Of a stretch of DNA of 64,000 nt, positions 25,693 through 35,265 are shown piece after piece (within the stretch, counting starts at the first letter, position 1; each line of letters starts with the position of its first letter). This DNA comes from Chryseobacterium gambrini (GTDB lineage: Bacteria; Bacteroidota; Bacteroidia; Flavobacteriales; Weeksellaceae): contig NZ_FTOV01000007.1 in NCBI RefSeq assembly GCF_900156825.1, forward strand, positions 62,001-126,000, in the 5' to 3' direction. The notes beneath the pieces were generated by a model that saw only the letters and a program-made list of their open reading frames with translations, had not been told where the DNA came from and made no database searches. Position numbers and translations under genes: made by a program.

Positions 25693-25724
25693 AATAGCCA
25701 ATTAATATTTTTAAATATTCTAAA

Positions 25725-25732
25725 CAAATATA
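25725..25732 (-). promoter_or_regulatory. -7 box of the M12B-like peptidase gene
   Basis: Minus-strand TATATTTG, 33 bases before the ATG; exact match to TAnnTTTG. Confidence 0.45.
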
Positions 25733-25753
25733 ACTTGAGTGGAAAATTACAAA

Positions 25754-25788
25754 AAAAATGGCTAACATTTAATATATCAGCCATTTTT
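25754..25788 (-). terminator. Terminator after the prolyl oligopeptidase gene
   Basis: Perfect 10-bp arms AAAAATGGCT and AGCCATTTTT; the minus strand continues with T. Confidence 0.65.
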
Positions 25789-25798
25789 AACATTTTGA

Positions 25799-27910
25799 TT
25801 ATTTTTTCAGGTTTTTAACCCCCATTTCATACAACGCAAAAGAAATAAGATCTGCGTTTTCTCCGATCACCTGTTCCGTAGATCTTCCGGCTCCATGACC
25901 TGCGTTTTTCTCAATTCTTAGTAAAATCGGGTTGTTACAAGCCTGTTTTTCCTGTAATTCTGCACCAAATTTAAAAGAATGCGCCGGAACTACTCTGTCA
26001 TCGTGATCACTCGTGATAATCATGGTTGATGGATAACACGTTCCCGCTTTTACATTATGAACCGGAGAATAAGATTTTAAATAGTCAAACATTTCTTTGT
26101 TGTCTTCCGCAGTTCCGTAATCGTAAGACCAGCCTGCTCCTGCAGTAAATTTATTATATCTCAACATATCCAGAACACCTACTCCGGGAAACGCTACTTT
26201 AGCTAAATCAGGACGCATCGTCATCGTAGCTCCTACCAGCAAACCACCGTTTGATCTTCCTGAAAGCGCCATGAACTGTTTGGAAGTGTAGCCTTTGCTC
26301 TGTAAATATTCTCCTGCTGCGATGAAATCTTCAAAAACATTTTTCTTCTGCATCTTCGTTCCTGCATCATGCCATTTTTTACCATATTCTCCGCCACCGC
26401 GAATGTTCGGAACGGCATAGATTCCGCCGTTTTCCATCCAGATTGCATTTACAACAGAGAAAGCGGGCTGCAAACTGATGTTGAATCCTCCATAAGAATA
26501 AAGGATCGTAGGATTTTTACCGTTAAGCTTTGTTCCTTTTTTGTAATTGATCATCATCGGAATTTTTGTTCCGTCTTTTGAAGTGTAGAAAACCTGTTCT
26601 GAAACATAATCTTCCGGATTGAATTTCACTTTTGGCTTCTGATACACTTCTGATTTTCCTGAGTCTGCATTAAATTTATACGTTGTTCCGGGAGTGATGT
26701 AATTGGTAAATGAAAAATACAGCTCTTTTTCTGTTTCCTTGCCTCCAAATCCGGAAACATTTCCTTTTCCGGGAAGGGAAATTTCACGAATCAGTTTTCC
26801 GGTTCTGTCATATTGTTTTACCTGATCAATGGCATCAATCATGTAGGTGGCGAAGAAATATCCTCCTCCTGTTGTAATTCCTAAAACATTTTCGGTCTGA
26901 GGAATAACATCTTTCCATGTTTCAGGAGCCGGATTTTTGATGGAAGTTTTTACCAGACGCATATTCGGAGCATCTTTATCCGTAAAAATATACAGATCAT
27001 CACCCTGCGTATCAACAATGCTCACATTGATATCAAAACCTTTATTAATCTGAACAAAATCGCCGCCGTTCTTCAGATCCTTTATATACAGTTCATTTCC
27101 GTTGGTTGCGTTGGCTGCGGAAATAATCAGATATCTTTGATCTTCGGAAACTCCCGCTCCTAAATATCTTCTCGGTGTTTTTTCTCCGCCAAAAATCAAC
27201 TGATCATCGGATTGTTTGGTTCCCAGTTTATGAAAATACACTTTGTGTTTATCCGTCATTCCCGAAAGTACGGTTCCTTCTTTTGGTTTGTCGTAACTGG
27301 AATAATAGAAACCTTCATCACCCTGCCATGAAATTCCGCTGAATTTTACATCAACCAAAGTTTCATCAATCTGTTTTTTTGTAACAGCATCGATGATGAT
27401 GATTTTGTTCCAGTCGCTTCCTCCTTCCGAAATAGAATACGCAGCCAGATTTCCTTTTTTGTTGAAAGACAACTGAGAAAGTGATGTGGTTCCTTTTTCT
27501 GAAAATTTATTCGGATCCAGAAAAACTTCGGTTGCTTTTGTTTTGTTATTGGTTCTGTATAAAACCGACTGCGCCTGCAATCCGTCATTTTTATAATAAT
27601 ACGTATATTCTCCTTCTTTGAAAGGTGCCGAAATTTTTTCATAATTCCAGATGTCTCTCAACTGGTTTTTAATTTCATCTCTGAAGGGAATTTTCGAAAG
27701 GTAATCCTGACTGTGTTTTACCTCATCATCTACCCACTTTCTGGTGGCTTCAGAATCGTTCTCCAAATCACGGAAGGGATCTGCAACGGCAGTTCCGAAA
27801 TACGTATCGGTTTGGTTTCCTTTTATTGCTTTTGGATAATTCATTTTTTGTGAATAAAATGTTGCCGAAAAAAGAACTCCGGCTGTTAATAAAATGGGTG
27901 TGAATTTCAT
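25799..27910 (-). CDS. Prolyl oligopeptidase (S9 family), secreted
   Basis: 703-residue serine peptidase that cleaves short peptides after proline. A signal peptide (MKFTPILLTAGVLFSATFYS) suggests a periplasmic place. A seven-bladed propeller region (about 80-440) precedes the alpha/beta-hydrolase domain with the nucleophile Ser553 in SGRSNGG, the aspartate in DHDDRVVP and the histidine in NAGHGAG. The length fits the family. The gene is transcribed alone between two hairpins. Confidence 0.93.
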   Translation of the reverse strand: MKFTPILLTAGVLFSATFYSQKMNYPKAIKGNQTDTYFGTAVADPFRDLENDSEATRKWVDDEVKHSQDYLSKIPFRDEIKNQLRDIWNYEKISAPFKEGEYTYYYKNDGLQAQSVLYRTNNKTKATEVFLDPNKFSEKGTTSLSQLSFNKKGNLAAYSISEGGSDWNKIIIIDAVTKKQIDETLVDVKFSGISWQGDEGFYYSSYDKPKEGTVLSGMTDKHKVYFHKLGTKQSDDQLIFGGEKTPRRYLGAGVSEDQRYLIISAANATNGNELYIKDLKNGGDFVQINKGFDINVSIVDTQGDDLYIFTDKDAPNMRLVKTSIKNPAPETWKDVIPQTENVLGITTGGGYFFATYMIDAIDQVKQYDRTGKLIREISLPGKGNVSGFGGKETEKELYFSFTNYITPGTTYKFNADSGKSEVYQKPKVKFNPEDYVSEQVFYTSKDGTKIPMMINYKKGTKLNGKNPTILYSYGGFNISLQPAFSVVNAIWMENGGIYAVPNIRGGGEYGKKWHDAGTKMQKKNVFEDFIAAGEYLQSKGYTSKQFMALSGRSNGGLLVGATMTMRPDLAKVAFPGVGVLDMLRYNKFTAGAGWSYDYGTAEDNKEMFDYLKSYSPVHNVKAGTCYPSTMIITSDHDDRVVPAHSFKFGAELQEKQACNNPILLRIEKNAGHGAGRSTEQVIGENADLISFALYEMGVKNLKK

Positions 27911-27925
27911 ATTAAGCTATTTTCC

Positions 27926-27933
27926 CAAAAGTA
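27926..27933 (-). promoter_or_regulatory. -7 box of the prolyl oligopeptidase gene
   Basis: Minus-strand TACTTTTG, 16 bases before the ATG; exact match to TAnnTTTG. Confidence 0.45.
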
Positions 27934-27956
27934 AGGAATCTGTTTTGAATAAAAAA

Positions 27957-27974
27957 AGCCGTCTAAAAGACAGC
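27957..27974 (-). terminator. Terminator after the 221-residue hypothetical gene
   Basis: GCTGTCT-TTT-AGACGGC stem (one wobble) followed by a run of seven T on the minus strand. Confidence 0.65.
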
Positions 27975-27982
27975 CTGAATTT

Positions 27983-28648
27983 TTAATTGAGATTTTTCAG
28001 ATAAAATTCATTCAGCTTCCAGTTTAATTCCTGTGGGCCGCCGTTCCAGTAATAAATGGTTTCGCCAATTTTAACCTGATAAAGATTGAATTTCTGTTCT
28101 GTGGAAACAATTTTATCTGCTTTTTTAATCTGATTGGTAACATCAATGAGATATTTTTTCATTTCTCCCGCACCAATATTTTTAATGTCTCCTATATTGA
28201 GCATCAGACGATGAGAAGGCACCTTAAAACTTGCTTCGTATGTAACTTCGGAGAACCCGTTTTCTTTAAATCTTTCATCGTTTACGGTTTTAATTTCTTT
28301 TACTCTGTATTTCGTATTGGCAAAATTCTGCATCAAAGCACTGAAATAATTTTTAACCTCAACCGAACATTCAGATGCCACATCTGCAGGAAGACCGGCA
28401 AGAAAAAGTCTGGTATAATCGTCTATCTTTTCGTTATAAGTGTCTTTAAGTTTGATTCTGTGGGTACTTTCTTTTCCCAGAAAATTAATAAGATAACTGT
28501 TGAGTTCTTTTACAGATTCATCATCATATTTTACAAAAGAATTAAAGTAAAGATTAAAAACATTTTCAGGCTTTAGAATATTTTGGGATTTTAAGCTTTG
28601 AAAAGAGAAAAGAAGTATTGCCAGAAAGGCAATGTTAAGCATTTTCAT
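27983..28648 (-). CDS. Secreted hypothetical protein
   Basis: 221-residue protein with a signal peptide (MKMLNIAFLAILLFSFQSLKS), so probably periplasmic. No family is recognised; the mature part is mixed helix and strand with a repeated KEIKTVNDERFKENGF-type charged region and an ending rich in tryptophan and tyrosine (YYWNGGPQELNWKLNEFY). Neighbours give no functional hint. A short AAGCTC/GAGCTT stem stands 35 bases upstream of the start. Confidence 0.6.
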   Translation of the reverse strand: MKMLNIAFLAILLFSFQSLKSQNILKPENVFNLYFNSFVKYDDESVKELNSYLINFLGKESTHRIKLKDTYNEKIDDYTRLFLAGLPADVASECSVEVKNYFSALMQNFANTKYRVKEIKTVNDERFKENGFSEVTYEASFKVPSHRLMLNIGDIKNIGAGEMKKYLIDVTNQIKKADKIVSTEQKFNLYQVKIGETIYYWNGGPQELNWKLNEFYLKNLN

Positions 28649-28848
28649 AAGTATAGTTCATTTTCAATTTTAGTGTATAAAAAAGCTCCTAAAAAATTAA
28701 GAGCTTATATAAATGTACATTATTTATGCGATCAAAAAAGCTTTTGAGGAAATTATTTTTAAACAGGCATCAAAAATCGCCTGTAATAAACTGATTTAAA
28801 ACAATTTAAAAAATTCATATTTTAAACATTCAATTAATATAAAAATAA

Positions 28849-28874
28849 AAGTCTCCGAAATACTCCGGAGACTT
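28849..28874 (-). terminator. Terminator of prfA
   Basis: Perfect 9-bp arms AAGTCTCCG and CGGAGACTT downstream of the prfA stop codon, followed by T-rich minus-strand sequence. Confidence 0.65.
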
Positions 28875-28898
28875 ACAAAAGATTTTATGGTAAAGATT

Positions 28899-29984
28899 TT
28901 ATAAACTTTCTTCTTCGCCTTTCATTTTTTCGGCGTTTTCTGCCATGATAACGGCATCGATCATCTCAGAAATATCTCCGTTCATATACGCATCTAAGTT
29001 ATACATGGATTTGTTGATTCTGTGATCGGTAACTCTTCCCTGAGGATAATTATAGGTCTTAATTTTCGCTGAACGGTCTCCCGTAGAAACCATTGTTTTT
29101 CTCTGTGCCGCAATATCTCCCTGAACTTCCTGCAACTTAATGTCGTATAATTTCGCACGAAGCATTTCCATCGCCAGTTCACGGTTGGCTAACTGGGAAC
29201 GTGCCTGCTGACAAACCACCACCAATCCTGAAGGTTTGTGCGTAAGCTGAACTTTAGTTTCAACCTTGTTAACGTTCTGTCCTCCTGCTCCACCTGAACG
29301 TGAAGTCTGCATTTCGATATCTGCCGGATTAATTTCCACATCCACTTCTTCAGCTTCCGGAAGAACCGCAATGGTAATGGCAGAAGTGTGAACTCTTCCC
29401 TGAGATTCTGTCTCAGGAACACGCTGTACACGGTGAACTCCGGATTCGAATTTCATGATTCCGTACACGCCTTCTCCTTCCACTTTCATGATGAGTTCTT
29501 TGTACCCTTTCGCCGCTTCGTTAGAATCTGTGATCTCGTGTCTCCATCCTTTCGTTTTGAAATACATGGAATACATCCTGTAAATATCTTCCACGAAGAT
29601 GGCTGCTTCATCACCTCCTGTTCCGGCACGAAGTTCCACGATGACGTTTTTGTCGTCTGCAGGATCTTTAGGAATTAATAAAACTTTTAATTCTTCCTCT
29701 AATCCCGGAATTTTTTCCAGTGCTTCGTTTTTCTCGATTTTTGCCAGTTCCACGAAATCTCTGTCGGATCCGTCGGCAATAATTTCGTCGGACTCTTCAA
29801 TCGTATCCAACGCTCCTTTATATTGATCGTAAACTTTTACAATTTTCCCCAAATCGCTATATTCTTTGTTCAAAGAAGAATATCTTTTTTGGTCTGAAAT
29901 AACATCAGGCTGTATAATAAGGTCTGCCACCTCATTATATCTCTGTTTTATAGCTTCTAATTTTGGAATTAATGATTTAGACAT
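28899..29984 (-). CDS. prfA: Peptide chain release factor 1
   Basis: 361-residue class I release factor for UAA and UAG codons. The codon-recognition tripeptide is PET in [10 protein letters not shown], matching RF1 (PxT) rather than RF2 (SPF). The hydrolysis motif is GGQ in [12 protein letters not shown], and [19 protein letters not shown] follows. The length fits. It is a full-length housekeeping factor and a useful contrast to the short PrfH encoded at 12544-13242. No hemK/prmC methyltransferase gene is adjacent. Confidence 0.96.
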   Translation of the reverse strand: MSKSLIPKLEAIKQRYNEVADLIIQPDVISDQKRYSSLNKEYSDLGKIVKVYDQYKGALDTIEESDEIIADGSDRDFVELAKIEKNEALEKIPGLEEELKVLLIPKDPADDKNVIVELRAGTGGDEAAIFVEDIYRMYSMYFKTKGWRHEITDSNEAAKGYKELIMKVEGEGVYGIMKFESGVHRVQRVPETESQGRVHTSAITIAVLPEAEEVDVEINPADIEMQTSRSGGAGGQNVNKVETKVQLTHKPSGLVVVCQQARSQLANRELAMEMLRAKLYDIKLQEVQGDIAAQRKTMVSTGDRSAKIKTYNYPQGRVTDHRINKSMYNLDAYMNGDISEMIDAVIMAENAEKMKGEEESL

Positions 29985-30003
29985 TATGAAAATTTTGTGG
30001 GTG

Positions 30004-30011
30004 CAAAGATA
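30004..30011 (-). promoter_or_regulatory. -7 box of prfA
   Basis: Minus-strand TATCTTTG, 20 bases before the ATG; exact match to TAnnTTTG. Confidence 0.45.
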
Positions 30012-30130
30012 CGGATTATTAATTCAATTTTAAAACTAATAGTTTGTCATCCTGAACGAAGCGTATGCGTATTGAAGAATCTTTTTTTAACTCAATGTTC
30101 GGAAGAGTCTTTGAGTTTATTGTTTTTTTA

Positions 30131-30945
30131 AGCGCAATGTCCGCAGAAGCTTTCTTTTTAAATGATTGCAAATATAATTCTGCTATCATCTGCTGAGTGA
30201 AACGCCCTTGCGAACGGATTTTTTTCAAAGCTAGTTCAATTACCCTTGCGAGCTCTGCGTTAAAAAACAATGCTTAATTGTAATGATTTAACACCAAAAT
30301 TTAAAAGTCAGAAGTTCAAATAATATTCTTAATGATTCAATTCTTTTAACGCAATGTCCGCAAGGTTTTTCTTTTAAATGTTTGTGATTATTTTCGGTCG
30401 CAAAGGCGTTTCACTCAGCAAGTGATAAAAATGTATAAATGATTTCTTACGTAATAACTTCTTGAAATTAAAGCGCCTCAAATGATCTCAAAAATATAAT
30501 TCTGCTATCATTTGCTGAGTGAAACGCCTTTGCGAACGGATTTTTTTCAAAGCTGGTTCAATTATTCCTGCGAACTCTGCGTTAAAAACAATGTTTGATT
30601 ATAATGATTTAACACCAAGATTTACAAATCATAAGTTCAAATAATCTTCACAAAACTTAACTTCTTAAATAATCTTAATGGTTCAATTTTTTAGCGCAAT
30701 GTCCGCAAGGTTTTTCTTTTAAATGTTTGTGATTATTTTCGGTCGCAAAGGCGTTTCACTCAGCAAATGATAAGAGTGTATAAATGATTTCTTATGTAAT
30801 GTTCGTTGAAATTAAGGCGCTTCAAAATGATTTTAAAAATATAATTCTGCTGTCATTTGCTGAGTGAAACGCCCTTGCGGACGGATTCTTTTCAAAGCTG
30901 GTTCCATTATCCTTGCGAGCTCTGCGTTAAAAACAATGTTTGATT
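30131..30945. repeat. Compound tandem and inverted repeat region
   Basis: Three copies of a block starting AAATATAATTCTGCT (30170, 30492, 30838; periods 322 and 346 bases) alternate with two full copies and one partial copy of a block starting GCGCAATGTCCGCAAGG (30131 partial, about 30350, 30694). The end of one block (GGCGTTTCACTCAGCAA) is the reverse complement of the start of the other (TTGCTGAGTGAAACGCC), so each pair can form a long stem. The region fills the 980-base gap between prfA and the permease gene. An 83-codon frame at 30019-30270 is a by-product of the repeat. Confidence 0.75.
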
Positions 30946-30964
30946 GTTTTACGATTAATTTAAA

Positions 30965-32257
30965 TCAGCGGGATAATTTCTTATCAATTAAATACAAAAC
31001 AATTCCCACCGCAACAATTCCTAAGCCGATGATGCTTTCTTTAGGATTATGAATGAAAGTGAAATACAGAATGTAGATACTGAACAATAAAAAAACCGTC
31101 GGAAAAACGTAAAAAAGATTGGATTTGAATATTTTCCGGTCTTCTTTTTTAATGAAATATGCCGTAGAAATTGCCAGACTGGCAAACAACTGAAGAATGA
31201 ATGCTGTGTAAACAAAGATTTCCTTAAAACTTCCTGTGAGAATAATCAACGTTGCAATCACGGCATGGGCAAAAATCGCACGGACAGGAATTCCTTTTTT
31301 ATTTCCGACCGATAAGGATTTCCAGAGTCGGTTTTCTTTTGCAAAAGCCTGCGTCAAACGAGAACCTACCCATAAATAACCGCTGATGGTGGCGACTAAC
31401 TGTAGAGCAATAAAAATATTAACTACTTTACCGAAAGTATTTCCCAGCATATTATTGGCAGCTTCCCCCATCACATCTTCTTTTCCCGCCAATTGATTTA
31501 CCGGAGCGTGTTTCAGCATGATAAAATTAACCAAGAGATAACATACGGTTACGAAAACAGTTCCTACAATGAGTGATTTCGGTAAATTTTTCTGAACATC
31601 TTTTATTTCTCCTGCAATGTAGGAAGCAGAATTCCAACCTGTGTAAGAATACGTTACGAAAACCAGAGACGTCGCAAAAGCAGGAAGCATAATTTCCTTT
31701 TGCCATGAATTATCTAATTTCAGGCTGTTCCCAATTGTTTCCGATTCTGAAATTCCGATTCCGACGATAATGAGAACAATGATGAACGCAATTTTTATCA
31801 GTGTAAAAAAATTATGAAATCTGCTTGAAGCTTTTAAGCTGAATGACAAAAAAACGGAAACCAGAAAGATGATTCCGATGGCAAAGCTGTTTCCAAAAGA
31901 AACATCGAAAGCAGAAAGGTATTTCGACATCGCCAATGCAGCCAGTGCAACGGGAGATGAGAAACCGATGATAAGAGAAATCCAGCTTACCAGATAGCCT
32001 AAAAGCGGATGATACGTTTCTTTCAGATAAATAAAATCTCCGCCGTTTCCTTTGAAATGGGAACCTAATTCGGCATAGCAAAAGGCTCCGAACAAAGCAA
32101 GAATTCCTCCAATGAACCAAAGGAGGAATATGCTGTAGGTATTCGTAATGTCGGTAAGCTGAAAACCGAGTGTTGTAAAAATTCCGGTTCCGATCATATT
32201 CGAAACGACAATTGCCACTGCGGTTTTCCAGCCGATCTGATGTGAAGTTGAATTCAT
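30965..32257 (-). CDS. APC-family amino acid permease
   Basis: 430-residue inner-membrane transporter of the amino acid-polyamine-organocation superfamily with about twelve hydrophobic segments. The first carries VVSNMIGTGIFTTLG, the usual substrate-binding GxG bend, and TYSYTGWNSASYIAGEI marks segment six. It starts 3 bases after the TonB-dependent receptor gene, so both are read from the SAM riboswitch leader at 34781-34880. This makes methionine or a related sulfur compound the likely substrate, by inference from the regulator. Confidence 0.88.
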   Translation of the reverse strand: MNSTSHQIGWKTAVAIVVSNMIGTGIFTTLGFQLTDITNTYSIFLLWFIGGILALFGAFCYAELGSHFKGNGGDFIYLKETYHPLLGYLVSWISLIIGFSSPVALAALAMSKYLSAFDVSFGNSFAIGIIFLVSVFLSFSLKASSRFHNFFTLIKIAFIIVLIIVGIGISESETIGNSLKLDNSWQKEIMLPAFATSLVFVTYSYTGWNSASYIAGEIKDVQKNLPKSLIVGTVFVTVCYLLVNFIMLKHAPVNQLAGKEDVMGEAANNMLGNTFGKVVNIFIALQLVATISGYLWVGSRLTQAFAKENRLWKSLSVGNKKGIPVRAIFAHAVIATLIILTGSFKEIFVYTAFILQLFASLAISTAYFIKKEDRKIFKSNLFYVFPTVFLLFSIYILYFTFIHNPKESIIGLGIVAVGIVLYLIDKKLSR

Positions 32258-32260
32258 TAA

Positions 32261-34684
32261 TTAAAATGTAAAATTAAGCCTTCCGAAGAAATAGTTTCCG
32301 AGAGTTCCCATCTGCACCGGAGCATATTTGAAAACCCCAAAATACGAATTTTCATAAATCTGCAGATCCGGAAAGACATCAAACACATTATTGGCTCCGA
32401 CGGTTAAATTAATATTTTTTGTGAAATCATATCCTACACTCACATCGGTTACTACTTTCGGATTAAATTCCTGAACTCCTCCAAACGGATATCCATCGCG
32501 GATTACTTTCCCGAAGTAAGTATTTCTCACCAGAAAATTAAATTTTCCGATTCCGTAATTCAGTCCTAAAGAAGCTTTGGTTTTGGGAGACAGACTTTCG
32601 ATGATATTGATCTGATCCGGTCCGAAAAATTCATTCTGCGGTGTCTGAAGATTAGCAGGGAAATGGAAATCTGTAATTTTTGTTTCGGTATAATTTCCGG
32701 CAAGATTGATGTTTAAATTGCCTCCTCCAATTTTCCAGTCGTAGGCAACTACCAGATCTACTCCTTTGGTTTCCGTATCAACGGCATTGGCAAAAAATCT
32801 TCCGCTTTCCACACCATACACCGCCAATCGGTCGTCTGTAATATTACTTGTAATCACGATTCGGTCTTTCACTTTAATTAAATATCCGTCTAAAGTGATT
32901 GACAGCTTATTGATCGGCTTTAAAGTAAATCCAACGCTTCCGTTCACCGAAGTTTCCTGTTTTAATTTGTCGAAGCCAAGTGCTTTCGCTGCTTCGCTGT
33001 CGTTGTTAAAAATTCCTTTGGTAACAATTGAATTTCCTGTGGTGGAAATATCTGCATAAGAATTGTTAAAATACTGCTGCTGAAGAGATGGTGCTCTGAA
33101 GCCGGTTCCCACCGCAGCACGGATTGCATAATTTTTTGCGAATTCGTACCTCACTGCTAATTTTCCGTTCAGTGTACTTCCAAAATCTGAATAGTTTTCG
33201 AATCTTCCGGCAAGGTCTACATTTAATTTTTTATCCAGATCATAAGAAACATCGGCATAAACCGCAGTTGAATGTCTGGATTTTGAAAGTGCGTTTTGTG
33301 GTGAAAATCCAATGAAAGACTGCGCTCCTCCTGCTCCGGAGATATTATCCGGATTGGTAGTCGCCGTCACAGGATTTCCGAAAATATCATATCTCATATA
33401 GGAAGCCTGATCTCCTGCTTTAATGTCGTACTGCTCAAACCTGAATTCTCCACCGAATGCGATATTGAAGTTCCTGATGTTTTTTGAAACATCAAGATTA
33501 ATTGTATTCTGAAGAAAACTGTGTGCTCCTGCATAAAAATCCGTTGGTGACTTTGCTCCTAAAGATGCATTGACGGTGTTGCTTACATCATAATTGAATG
33601 TATTGCTTCCGAATGTATTGCTAAGGTCAAAAAACCAATCGTTTTTATTATATTTTGCTCCGACTGCATAAGAAATGTCATAGATTTTCGAGCCTAAAGT
33701 CGGCTGAAAACCGTTTGGATAAATAGAATAAACATTGTTTGAAGTTTCACTCGGCAATCTTCTGAAACCGTAACCCTGCCCTTCTTTGATACTGAAGCCT
33801 CCGAAGGAATATATTTTAAATTGATCGTTCAAAGGATATTCGGAATTAAAAAATAACTGCGCCTGCTTTATTTTTGCATCACCGATCTGGAAATTAAAAT
33901 CATCCCGGGTTAAACCATTGGCAAGAATTTTCTGATCGTCCAGTGCTTTTGCAGCATTAAAATCCGGAGCAAAATCATACGCGAAATTATCACCGTAAAT
34001 ATCAAGATTATGATTCTGCGTTCTTGTTGTTTTTCCTCTTTGGTTTAATTGCAGGGATAAGCTGATATAGCCGTCTTTCTTCCCTAAAGAAGTTCCGTAG
34101 TTGGCTGCTGCCTGATACGTTTCGCCATCATTTCTTCCGGAAATTCCGTAATTAAGACTGGCTGTTCCGCCGATATTTTTTTTAAGGATAATATTAATCA
34201 CTCCTGCAATAGCATCTGAACCGTATTGTGCCGCCGCGCCGTCTCTCAGAACTTCAATTCTGTCGATTGCGATTACCGGAATGGTGCTTAAGTCTGTTCC
34301 TACAGAACCGTTTCCTACTGTATTCTGATAATTAACTAAAGAAGTAGTATGTCTTCTTTTTCCGTTAACGAGAACCAGAACCTGATCGGGTCCCATTCCT
34401 CTTAAGGTAACAGGATCGATATGTTCTGTACCGTCTGAAGCCGATTGCCGGACTGAGTTGAAAGACGGGATAACATAATTCAGTAAATCCTGAACGGTAG
34501 TTTGCGGTGAAGACTGCTGTATTTTTTCGATGTTGATGATGTCTACCGGAACCGGAGTTTCCAGTTTTGTGCGTTTTGCATTTCGGTTTCCTACAATGAC
34601 CACATCTTCTATCTGCTGTTCTTTTTCCTGTGCCGATAAAAATCCTATTGCTAAAAGGAGTACGCTTACGCTGAGTTTTTTCAT
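32261..34684 (-). CDS. TonB-dependent receptor under SAM riboswitch control
   Basis: 807-residue outer-membrane receptor. Signal peptide MKKLSVSVLLLAIGFLSAQ, then a plug domain (about 25-165) with IEDVVIVGNRNAKR, VTLRGMGPDQVLVLVNGKR and GAAAQYGSDAIAGVINIILKK, then a barrel ending in GRLNFTF. It lacks the N-terminal carboxypeptidase-like domain of SusC proteins and has no SusD neighbour. It is the first gene after a SAM-I riboswitch and is followed directly by an APC permease, so import of methionine, a methionine peptide or another sulfur compound is likely. Confidence 0.92.
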   Translation of the reverse strand: MKKLSVSVLLLAIGFLSAQEKEQQIEDVVIVGNRNAKRTKLETPVPVDIINIEKIQQSSPQTTVQDLLNYVIPSFNSVRQSASDGTEHIDPVTLRGMGPDQVLVLVNGKRRHTTSLVNYQNTVGNGSVGTDLSTIPVIAIDRIEVLRDGAAAQYGSDAIAGVINIILKKNIGGTASLNYGISGRNDGETYQAAANYGTSLGKKDGYISLSLQLNQRGKTTRTQNHNLDIYGDNFAYDFAPDFNAAKALDDQKILANGLTRDDFNFQIGDAKIKQAQLFFNSEYPLNDQFKIYSFGGFSIKEGQGYGFRRLPSETSNNVYSIYPNGFQPTLGSKIYDISYAVGAKYNKNDWFFDLSNTFGSNTFNYDVSNTVNASLGAKSPTDFYAGAHSFLQNTINLDVSKNIRNFNIAFGGEFRFEQYDIKAGDQASYMRYDIFGNPVTATTNPDNISGAGGAQSFIGFSPQNALSKSRHSTAVYADVSYDLDKKLNVDLAGRFENYSDFGSTLNGKLAVRYEFAKNYAIRAAVGTGFRAPSLQQQYFNNSYADISTTGNSIVTKGIFNNDSEAAKALGFDKLKQETSVNGSVGFTLKPINKLSITLDGYLIKVKDRIVITSNITDDRLAVYGVESGRFFANAVDTETKGVDLVVAYDWKIGGGNLNINLAGNYTETKITDFHFPANLQTPQNEFFGPDQINIIESLSPKTKASLGLNYGIGKFNFLVRNTYFGKVIRDGYPFGGVQEFNPKVVTDVSVGYDFTKNINLTVGANNVFDVFPDLQIYENSYFGVFKYAPVQMGTLGNYFFGRLNFTF

Positions 34685-34780
34685 TCTATTCAGTGCTTTA
34701 AAAAAATTAATTTAAAATGGTTTGCCGAAACAAACATAAAGACCTTCAAGAAGCTGGAATTCATACGGAATACTGACTCA

Positions 34781-34880
34781 CTTATCTTCCCCCAATCGGG
34801 TTGGAATTAGCACCTTTTCATCAGAAAATGTCGGTTGCTAAGGTTTCTCAGGGCCAAATCCCTCCACCTTTCTCGATAAA
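34781..34880 (-). promoter_or_regulatory. SAM-I (S-box) riboswitch aptamer
   Basis: The minus strand has the S-box core in order: closing stem TTTATC with GATAAG, CGAGAAAGGTGGAGGGA, TTGGCCCTGAGAAACC, TTAGCAACC, and AAAGGTGCTAATTCCAACCC. These are the conserved SAM-I segments (GAGGGA, GGCCC, GAAACC, GCAACC, GGTGCTAATTCC). The aptamer begins almost at the predicted transcription start and lies about 100 bases upstream of the TonB-dependent receptor. No clear terminator follows, so the switch may act on translation or in another way. Confidence 0.95.
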
Positions 34881-34887
34881 TCTACCG

Positions 34888-34918
34888 CAAAGGTAGACTA
34901 ATAATTTTAATCTGCAAA
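34888..34918 (-). promoter_or_regulatory. Promoter of the SAM riboswitch operon
   Basis: Minus-strand TACCTTTG (34888-34895) and TTTG (34915-34918) with a 19-base spacer, a textbook Bacteroidota -33/-7 pair immediately before the aptamer. Confidence 0.75.
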
Positions 34919-34955
34919 AAAAATTGAATTTTGAATTTTTAAGAAATATAAAAAT

Positions 34956-35263
34956 TGTGAATAAGATGTGGATAACTCGTGAATTACCTATTAGGAAAAT
35001 ATTAATTTGATGTTAGTATACAAAAATTAATTGTTGATAAACAATTTTTCAATTGTGAGTAAAATATGAATAACGTATGAGTAAGGTATGAATAAGATAT
35101 GGACAACCTTCTATTTTAATGTGGAAAACAATGTGAATAAAGTATTGAAAAGCCGTTAGTATCGTATTAACAACCTCTATTTTTATTGCGGATAAAATAT
35201 GTATAAACAAAAAAAGAGACCGCTTTCGCGATCTCTTATTGTAAACTCTTGAAGTTATCCACA
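34956..35263. repeat. Phased array of DnaA-box-like 9-mers
   Basis: Perfect DnaA boxes at 34967 (TGTGGATAA) and 35255 (TTATCCACA, opposite strand) bracket many near matches: TGTGAATAA 34956, CGTGAATTA 34978, TGTTGATAA 35032, TGTGAGTAA 35054, TATGAATAA 35065, TATGAGTAA 35076, TATGAATAA 35087, TATGGACAA 35098, TGTGGAAAA 35120, TGTGAATAA 35132, TGCGGATAA 35187, TATGTATAA 35198. Five in a row are spaced exactly 11 bases, as are two shorter runs. A further perfect box stands at 35527 inside the next gene. The gap holds no gene. Confidence 0.6.
35214..35237 (-). terminator. Terminator of the GH13 amylase gene
   Basis: 10-base arms AAGAGACCGC and GCGATCTCTT (one wobble) with a TTTC loop, followed by a T run on the minus strand. 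Confidence 0.65.
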
Positions 35264-35265
35264 GG

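Noticed and set aside
30019..30270. 83-codon minus-strand frame after prfA
   Set aside because: It runs through the repeat blocks, has no homology that I recognise, and the same words recur non-coding in the other copies.
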